Source: Tubulinosema ratisbonensis
Lineage: Eukaryota; Microsporidia; Tubulinosematidae
Assembly (NCBI GenBank): GCA_004000155.1
Contig: RCSS01000814.1
Location: 1 to 10,598 of the forward strand
Reading direction: 5' to 3'
DNA length: 10,598 nucleotides
This document shows positions 6,098 to 10,598 of the stretch, piece by piece. The translations under genes were made by a program, and so were the position numbers. Position 1 is the stretch's first letter. Each line of letters starts with the position of its first letter. The notes under the pieces were generated by a model. The model worked only from the letters and a program-made list of their open reading frames with translations. It was not told the origin of the DNA and did no database searches.

Positions 6098-8138
6098 GGG
6101 GTTTTCTAAAAAATTTGAAAAAAGAATCTTAAATGAGTGGAAGCAATGGTACATGGACTATAACTTATTAGCACAATCGATAGACAATGAACACGAATTC
6201 ATACAGAAATTTCTGCACGAATTGGCCAAAGTAGAAGAGTTTTACATGTATGCAGAAAAGGAAATNTTGAGAGGTAAAGATATGATGAAGAAGCTGTTCA
6301 ACATCAAAGATGAAGAGGAAATTGAGTTCAGAGGCACTGTTAATAGTGAACCTAAAGTACTTCCAACATCAACTTTGGATGCAGGCAGTTGTTTTGGTGA
6401 TACTCATTCTTCTACTTCTTCTCATTCTGAGTTATCTTCTAGCACAGAGGAAGAACTTTTTTCCAANGAAGTGCCAATCACAAATGAAAAAATTCAGAAA
6501 ACGAAGGAAAAGGCTAAGAAAACGGAGAAAACTTTGAAAGACATCAAAGAAAAAATTGAAAAAACAAAGAAAATTAAAGAAGAAAAAATTAAGCAAGAAA
6601 TTTTGAAAGAAAAGTGTTTTGAAAGTGAGGTTGATGAAGAAAGAGAACCAGATAATGAAGAAGAGACAGAGACTAGCCANGTAAAACTTGGTTGGAAAGA
6701 TAAATCTTCGCACAAAAAGACAAATTGTTTGCTAATAACATTTTCAAAAGAAATTATGACAAAAGCTAAGAGCGAAAAGGCCATTTTGGATTACATCGTG
6801 TCATTAAAACACGTATTAGATTACAGGAATTTAAATAATTTAGGATTTAAAAAGATTCTAACCAAGTTTGACAGCTTAAAACGCAGAAATCTTACACATA
6901 TATTATTTCCTACTGTAGAAAGAGCCCACTTTTCTAAGTCAAGAGAGATTGATAGTATTATTAAATTAATGACCAATAAATACACATCAATTTATCACAA
7001 AAATAACCCAAAAAAGGCAAAAGAAATTTTAAAGAACATAAACAAAAAACAGAAGGCAAATCAACTTAACATTTTTTTGTGTGGGGTATTTTTAACAGTC
7101 AGTTTTTTTATTCATTTAAATAATTTTTACAAAGCCAAAAGTGGTATAAAATTAGATTATTATTTTTCGGTGATGGGTATTTTGCTAGGTGGATTATTTT
7201 TTGGTGCATGTTCAGTAATTTTTAAGTATTATTCTATTAATTCTCCTTTTATTTTTGAATTTACTGTTGGGAGTAAATTTCAAAATGACAAATATCTTTT
7301 GTATGTTTCTACTTTAATTTTGATACATCAATTATCCACCAAATTTATATTTGATAAAACTAATTCTCTTTTGTGTATTGTTTTGGTAATAATACAATTC
7401 TTTCCTTTTCATATTTACTACTTAAGAAGTAGGTATTACATTTTAGGAACTTTGATAAAAGTGTTCAGTGCACCGCTTTTTAGTGTTAGATTTAAACATT
7501 TTTTCCTTGCTGATGTGATTTGTTCTTTTTCTTTGTGCATTAAATTATTTATATTCTCTTGCGAACTACCTAAGTCATCCAAATTAATGGTTTTATTGCT
7601 GTATCCTTCTCTGATCAGAGTATTTCAGTGCTTAAGAAGGTACATTGATGAAGGATTTAAATTACAACTTTNCAATGCTTTAAAATATGTTTGTTCGATT
7701 TTTTCTACCAGTTATGGGGTATTAGTAGGAATGTACGGAAAGGAATATAAATACTTAGAATATTCATTGCTGTCAGTCTCATCTACATATTCTCTTTTCT
7801 GGGATTTATTTTTTGATTGGAATATTTTCAGAAATGAGTATATTTTCCCTAAAATTTATTATGTTTTAATAGTAACTTTTAATTTGTTTGCCAGATACAT
7901 TTGGTTAATAAAAATTTTTTATAGAATAGATGATTATTATTCATTGGTGATAGAAGTGGTTAGAAGATTTCTTTGGTTACTTATCAGAGTAGAGATAGAA
8001 CATTTGTATAACTGTAATAAGCTAACAGCCATGAAGTATGTTAATATTAAGAGAGAAGAATTGTTCTTTGTAAAGGATTATAAGCCATTAAGCCAGTATT
8101 TAGATTCTGAACATACTATTAGTAATGCTGAGGTATAA
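6096..8138 (+). CDS. XPR1: SPX-EXS phosphate exporter, XPR1/SYG1/PHO1 family
   Basis: The family exports inorganic phosphate across membranes and senses inositol pyrophosphates through SPX. Residues 1-70 form the first SPX part (MGFSKKF, EWKQWYMDY, then the helix with KVEEFY at 45-50). Residues 75-215 are a low-complexity Ser/Glu/Lys insert. Residues 225-265 are the last SPX helices (DYRNLNNLGFKKILTKFD). Membrane helices begin near 325, and FIFEF at 385-389 is family-typical. The EXS domain spans about 440-655 with RYYILGTLIKVFSAP (446-460), FFLAD (469-473), QCLRRY (511-516), WDLFFDW (569-575) and RRFLWLLIRVEIEH (623-636). The 680-residue length is normal for XPR1. Met1 fits the SPX start exactly; the promoter must lie in the divergent small gene. 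Four N bases fall at residues 57, 124, 195 and 526 without breaking the frame. Confidence 0.95.
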   Translation: MGFSKKFEKRILNEWKQWYMDYNLLAQSIDNEHEFIQKFLHELAKVEEFYMYAEKEXLRGKDMMKKLFNIKDEEEIEFRGTVNSEPKVLPTSTLDAGSCFGDTHSSTSSHSELSSSTEEELFSXEVPITNEKIQKTKEKAKKTEKTLKDIKEKIEKTKKIKEEKIKQEILKEKCFESEVDEEREPDNEEETETSXVKLGWKDKSSHKKTNCLLITFSKEIMTKAKSEKAILDYIVSLKHVLDYRNLNNLGFKKILTKFDSLKRRNLTHILFPTVERAHFSKSREIDSIIKLMTNKYTSIYHKNNPKKAKEILKNINKKQKANQLNIFLCGVFLTVSFFIHLNNFYKAKSGIKLDYYFSVMGILLGGLFFGACSVIFKYYSINSPFIFEFTVGSKFQNDKYLLYVSTLILIHQLSTKFIFDKTNSLLCIVLVIIQFFPFHIYYLRSRYYILGTLIKVFSAPLFSVRFKHFFLADVICSFSLCIKLFIFSCELPKSSKLMVLLLYPSLIRVFQCLRRYIDEGFKLQLXNALKYVCSIFSTSYGVLVGMYGKEYKYLEYSLLSVSSTYSLFWDLFFDWNIFRNEYIFPKIYYVLIVTFNLFARYIWLIKIFYRIDDYYSLVIEVVRRFLWLLIRVEIEHLYNCNKLTAMKYVNIKREELFFVKDYKPLSQYLDSEHTISNAEV

Positions 8139-8189
8139 AAGGTTAATTTATTAAATTTATTGATTACANANNNACTTTTGAAAATAAAT

Positions 8190-8220
8190 CAAATATTAAA
8201 AAGTAATTCTTTAATATTTG
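8190..8220. repeat. perfect 11-bp hairpin after XPR1
   Basis: CAAATATTAAA at 8190-8200 is exactly complementary to TTTAATATTTG at 8210-8220, with a nine-base loop. It begins 52 bp after the XPR1 stop, so it would lie in the 3' UTR if transcription runs that far. Confidence 0.7.
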
Positions 8221-8283
8221 TGTTATATCTTTATGACATAATTTTTTGTACATAGGAGACCTTTTAATTTTAATATTTTTTTA

Positions 8284-8305
8284 AATCTTCTTGTATAAGA
8301 AGATT
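8284..8305. repeat. perfect 9-bp hairpin after XPR1
   Basis: AATCTTCTT at 8284-8292 is exactly complementary to AAGAAGATT at 8297-8305 around a four-base GTAT loop. It carries more G+C than its surroundings and lies 145 bp after the XPR1 stop. A run of eight A bases follows shortly after. Confidence 0.7.
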
Positions 8306-8570
8306 AATATCCTAAAAAAAAGTTTTTAAATGATAAAAGATTAACTTGACTGGTCTTAAGCACTTATTATTCAGATAAGATTCTAATAAACATAACAATT
8401 TGATATAAAAATGTATTATTTTTTGATTTATATTATTAAAGTTTATAAGTTTTATGTTACTTTGTTATTTTTCTATTTAATGTATATTTATTCTCGTACT
8501 AAGCTGATATCTTTTATTGATCTAAAAATAATTTTTTTACTTATTTTTGTAAAACTTGAAATGTAAAGAA

Positions 8571-8759
8571 TTATCGCAGAATAAAATTAAATTTGGGGTA
8601 TTTTACAACTTTTAGATTTAAATCTGCCGGATCCCATTTTCTGTAAAATTTATAAAGAAACATAGTTTTATAAATTTTATCATGAAAAATAAAAATATTG
8701 ACGTGGTCATGAGAACGTTTATGACCTTTGTTTAAATTATAAGTAAAATCTTTTTTCAT
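8571..8759 (-). CDS. candidate 62-residue ORF of unknown function
   Basis: The ATG is preceded two codons earlier by an in-frame TGA, so the frame is complete. It has a Lys/His/Asp-rich N-terminal half (KGHKRSHDHVNIF) and a second half containing YRKWDPADLNLKVVKYPKF. The Trp, Pro, His and Asp residues and the locally higher G+C argue against pure noise. I do not recognise a domain. It stands alone in a desert and could be a small gene, a fragment of a decayed element or chance. Confidence 0.27.
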   Translation of the reverse strand: MKKDFTYNLNKGHKRSHDHVNIFIFHDKIYKTMFLYKFYRKWDPADLNLKVVKYPKFNFILR

Positions 8760-8796
8760 AATTCAGGGTTTATTTAATATTATTATTCTTATATTT

Positions 8797-8814
8797 GGTT
8801 TTCCCAGAAAAACC
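8797..8814. repeat. 6-bp hairpin
   Basis: GGTTTT at 8797-8802 pairs with AAAACC at 8809-8814 around the six-base loop CCCAGA. It is short and isolated, 38 bp beyond the start of the 8571-8759 ORF. Confidence 0.4.
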
Positions 8815-8916
8815 TTGTCATTCCACAACAATATGTTAATTTATTAACGCTATATGAACTTGAAATATAGATTTTGATTAATAATTAATGTTTTTTGCAC
8901 CAAACACAGCAAATAA

Positions 8917-9180
8917 GATAGATTTAGACAGTCAATAGAGTGCACGAATGGTTTAAGTGTATTAAAGATTTGCAGTACCTTGAGCTATAACCAATTATGT
9001 AGAAACGTATTTTACCATATGTTTATTATTATATAAGCATCCTGTATTTTATAAAGAAGGCATAGTTATAGACCTTCGTATGAATTTTCCTTCCCTAAAT
9101 AACGGAAAAAATCAAAAGTAAACAGAGAAAGGTTTTGTTTTGAGTGCGTAAATAATGAGAATATAGGTAAAAAGAAAAAA
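8917..9180 (+). pseudogene. possible decayed coding region
   Basis: A single frame is open at 8917-9033 (39 codons), 9055-9099 (15 codons) and 9103-9180 (26 codons), separated only by stop codons and one five-codon gap. The residues look coding-like, for example GLSVLKICSTLSYN and NRERFCFECVNNENIG. No frameshift is needed to join the pieces, and local G+C is above the flanks. The opposite strand also reads as plausible protein over 8932-9025, so composition alone may explain the impression. No family is recognised. Confidence 0.2.
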
Positions 9181-9790
9181 TAGTAGAGATATATAAGATG
9201 CACTTTGATAGATAAAGTAAAATAAAGACGGACTTTATAAAAAACAGATAGTTTTTGAGTAGTATTTAATAAAAAAAGAAACATCATTTATGAATTATCA
9301 GAAACATAAAAAAATATTTAGACTAAAACAATATGAATGTAGTATCAACAAAAAAGCAACTATTATTGTCAAAAATATCCGGACATGAATTTTTATTGTA
9401 ATTACTATGAAGTATATGTATGAATTGTTGTTAATACTCTGTAAAGCCCTTAGATAGAACAAACCTTCAGAATATTAAATTACTTTTGGAGTCTTTTGGT
9501 GATTTTTAAAAAGAACAATATTTTCAAAAAAAGAGAACATGATATTTTATTTTCTAATTTTGGTGAAGAAAATTATTTGTTGTTGATGGTAAATAAAATC
9601 ATCCTATAACTTAAAATTTTATTAAATTTAGCAATAATTTGATGCATTATTTTATAATTTAATTATAACACATAGTTTTTGCCATTTTTAATTACTTAAT
9701 TAAATTATCTTTTTCGGTTGTAACATATTTTTGTTAATGTTTTAATTTTATAATAAAAACTGTGTAAAATTCTTAAAAAAATAATATTTT

Positions 9791-10213
9791 TTAACAAACA
9801 TTTTGTATTTTATTCCTTAAAAACAAAGCAGCTTCTTTCATTTCATCACTTACATTTGCAAAATCAGCCATTTTTAAAGCACCTTCCTCATAAATATTAT
9901 CGTTATTTTCTAAATCATTAGGATTCCTAACGGCCAAATGTACAGCCAAAATCTCATCATGCTCTCTAAAAAGGACAGTAAACCCTTCACCCAAATCATC
10001 AAAAGCTCTTCCTAACTTATCCACTGTCAAAAAAAGATCATCTAATTCTTTTTGCCTAAGTTTGTCGATAGAATTTTGGTTACTTTGTGGAAAGATAAGC
10101 ACATGGTATTTAAGAAATGGTTGTGGATGAAGTACAGCTATACTTTTGCTGGTCTCGTAGATAATCAGGTCCTTGTTTATTGTTTGAAGCGAAAAACTCA
10201 ATTTCTTTGTCAT
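9791..10213 (-). CDS. Fhit-like HIT family protein with a degenerate HIT motif
   Basis: Fhit (yeast Hnt2) hydrolyses dinucleoside polyphosphates such as Ap3A, using the middle His of HxHxHxx as nucleophile. The 140 residues match the Fhit layout in order: LSF start, strand YHVLIFPQ (36-43), helix KELDDLFLTVDKLGRAF (55-71), the HIT strand, then NDNIYEE (104-110) as in Fhit, and a final helix EMKEAALFLRNKIQ (124-137). The HIT segment, however, reads ILAVHLAVR (88-96). Aligned on the closing Arg, the three histidines become Ile88, Ala90 and His92, so the nucleophile is Ala. The Asn and Gln that contact substrate in Fhit appear as His29 and Arg83. The frame is clean there, so this is not a sequencing break. 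Hydrolase activity is unlikely; a binding role is inference. The start is the first Met after an in-frame TAA. It is divergent from Bdp1 with a 47-bp gap. Confidence 0.85.
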   Translation of the reverse strand: MTKKLSFSLQTINKDLIIYETSKSIAVLHPQPFLKYHVLIFPQSNQNSIDKLRQKELDDLFLTVDKLGRAFDDLGEGFTVLFREHDEILAVHLAVRNPNDLENNDNIYEEGALKMADFANVSDEMKEAALFLRNKIQNVC

Positions 10214-10260
10214 TTTATGGCATAAACTAGTGAATATTTAAATAATTTTTTAATAATTTT
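10214..10260. promoter_or_regulatory. 47-bp divergent intergenic region (HIT gene / Bdp1)
   Basis: These 47 bases separate two ATG codons facing opposite ways, so both promoters or 5' UTRs must fit here or inside the neighbouring gene. The Bdp1 side ends TTTTTTAATAATTTT before its ATG, resembling the TTTTTTTAATTT before the ORC1 ATG. No TATA box can be singled out in such AT-rich DNA. Confidence 0.4.
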
Positions 10261-10578
10261 ATGGATAAAAAGTTTTCATTTTTTTTAGAAAACAANAANT
10301 GGTNANTAAAAGAGACAGTTTTAGGGGATAAAAAGACAAAAAGAAACAGCACAAAGTGGTCATTAAAAGAGACAGAACTGTTTTACGAAGCTTTGAAAGT
10401 ATGTGGGTTAGAGTTTACTTTAATCAGTCAGATATTTACCAATAAAAGCAGAAAACAAGTGAAAAATAAGTATCTAAGAGAGAATAAAATGTATAAAGAC
10501 AAGATAGAAGGCATTCTAAAAGGGCTTAATGCTTTTGATAGGACACTTTTTGANAAATTAAAGCTTAAAAAGATTTAA
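10261..10578 (+). CDS. BDP1: TFIIIB subunit Bdp1 (B''), minimal SANT-domain form
   Basis: Bdp1 completes TFIIIB with TBP and Brf1 and opens promoter DNA for RNA polymerase III in the nucleus. The 105 residues carry a SANT domain at about 33-75: KWSLKETELFYEALKVCG, then EFTLISQIF, then the hallmark SRKQVKNKYLRE (63-74), which matches Bdp1 rather than other Myb-type proteins. A basic helical tail follows. Yeast Bdp1 is several times longer, so this version is almost only the essential domain plus short flanks. Five N bases fall in the gene; codon 15 reads TNA, which is Leu or Ser only if N is T or C and a stop if A or G. There is no other Met before residue 77, so the gene depends on that base. 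It ends 20 bp before the window edge. Confidence 0.85.
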   Translation: MDKKFSFFLENXXWXXKETVLGDKKTKRNSTKWSLKETELFYEALKVCGLEFTLISQIFTNKSRKQVKNKYLRENKMYKDKIEGILKGLNAFDRTLFXKLKLKKI

Positions 10579-10598
10579 TTAAATTTAATATTTAATTT

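Larger units (their letters stand above)
8139..8570. other. 3' flank of XPR1 with two hairpins
   Basis: No gene is convincing. Unresolved bases lie at 8169 and 8171-8173. Two perfect hairpins, at 8190-8220 and 8284-8305, follow the XPR1 stop codon. A 58-codon minus-strand frame (8077-8253) crosses the N run and overlaps the XPR1 3' end; I do not accept it as a gene. The rest is nearly pure A+T. Confidence 0.6.
8760..9790. other. AT-rich gene desert
   Basis: No intact gene is convincing. The stretch contains a possible relic at 8917-9180 (plus), a second weak run of coding-like frame at 9302-9454 (plus, with a TGA at 9386-9388), and a 6-bp hairpin at 8797-8814. A 73-residue minus-strand ORF at 9066-9287 is Phe/Leu/Tyr-rich and looks random. 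From about 9600 to 9790 the sequence is almost pure A+T and shows nothing. Confidence 0.55.

Noticed and set aside
6098..6154. N-terminal extension of the coiled-coil ORF to an ATG at 6154
   Set aside because: The extra 19 residues are antisense to the conserved SPX start and have a random look; the ATG at 6097 gives a clean coiled coil.
6310..6537. 75-residue plus-strand ORF in an alternative frame of XPR1
   Set aside because: Lies wholly within XPR1; its content only reflects the Ser-rich and Lys-rich codons of the true frame.
6432..6784. Two minus-strand ORFs inside XPR1
   Set aside because: They are antisense shadows of the Lys/Glu-rich insert of the XPR1 SPX region, giving Phe/Leu/Ser-rich nonsense.
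8077..8253. 58-codon minus-strand frame across the N run
   Set aside because: It overlaps the 3' end of XPR1 antisense, contains two codons affected by N and includes the 8190-8220 hairpin; length is within chance.
9120..9130. ACAGAGAA, resembling the U6 snRNA ACAGAGA box
   Set aside because: The following U6 sequence is absent and no flanking pairing is present.
9066..9287. 73-residue minus-strand ORF
   Set aside because: Phe/Leu/Tyr-rich random composition; the plus strand over part of it looks more coding-like.
1..10598. CRISPR array, bacterial operon, insertion sequence with terminal repeats
   Set aside because: No regularly spaced repeats, no prokaryotic gene families and no intact transposase with inverted ends were seen; the genes are eukaryotic.

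Overview
The window looks like nuclear DNA of a microsporidian with a large, very AT-rich genome. Every recognisable gene encodes a eukaryotic protein in strongly shortened form: an ORC1 reduced to its AAA+ and winged-helix core, a Bdp1 reduced to little more than its SANT domain, a 140-residue Fhit-type HIT protein, a 114-residue Ctr copper transporter and a full-size XPR1/SYG1 phosphate exporter. No introns are needed. The genus cannot be fixed from the sequence; lineages with expanded AT-rich spacers (the Edhazardia or Hamiltosporidium type) fit the layout better than the compact Encephalitozoon type. This is inference from gene content and base composition.

Layout: positions 1-4425 are mostly a gene desert. 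It holds one convincing gene, a seven-helix membrane protein of unknown function (1547-2302, minus), one candidate 39-codon ORF (3110-3229, minus), and scattered GC-richer islands that read like worn-out coding sequence. Positions 4426-8138 are a compact block. ORC1 (plus) is tail to tail with a Ctr-type copper transporter (minus), 13 bp apart. A 48-codon coiled-coil ORF (minus) then starts head to head with XPR1/SYG1 (plus), and their two ATG codons lie inside one CCATGG. Positions 8139-9790 are a second desert with two perfect hairpins just after XPR1 and more ORF relics. Positions 9791-10578 hold a divergent pair, a Fhit-like HIT protein (minus) and TFIIIB subunit Bdp1 (plus), separated by 47 bp.

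The genes do not form a pathway. ORC1 acts in replication licensing, Bdp1 in RNA polymerase III initiation, and XPR1 and Ctr in phosphate and copper transport. The most unusual points are: (1) the Fhit-like protein has lost two of the three HIT-motif histidines, including the nucleophile; (2) the coiled-coil ORF and XPR1 share a palindromic start; (3) a perfect 14-bp inverted repeat lies just upstream of ORC1; (4) the Ctr start codon sits at the centre of an 18-bp palindrome; (5) the deserts contain coding-like debris. Isolated N bases occur only in and around the two gene blocks and do not break any gene, but one in Bdp1 falls where some bases would give a stop.
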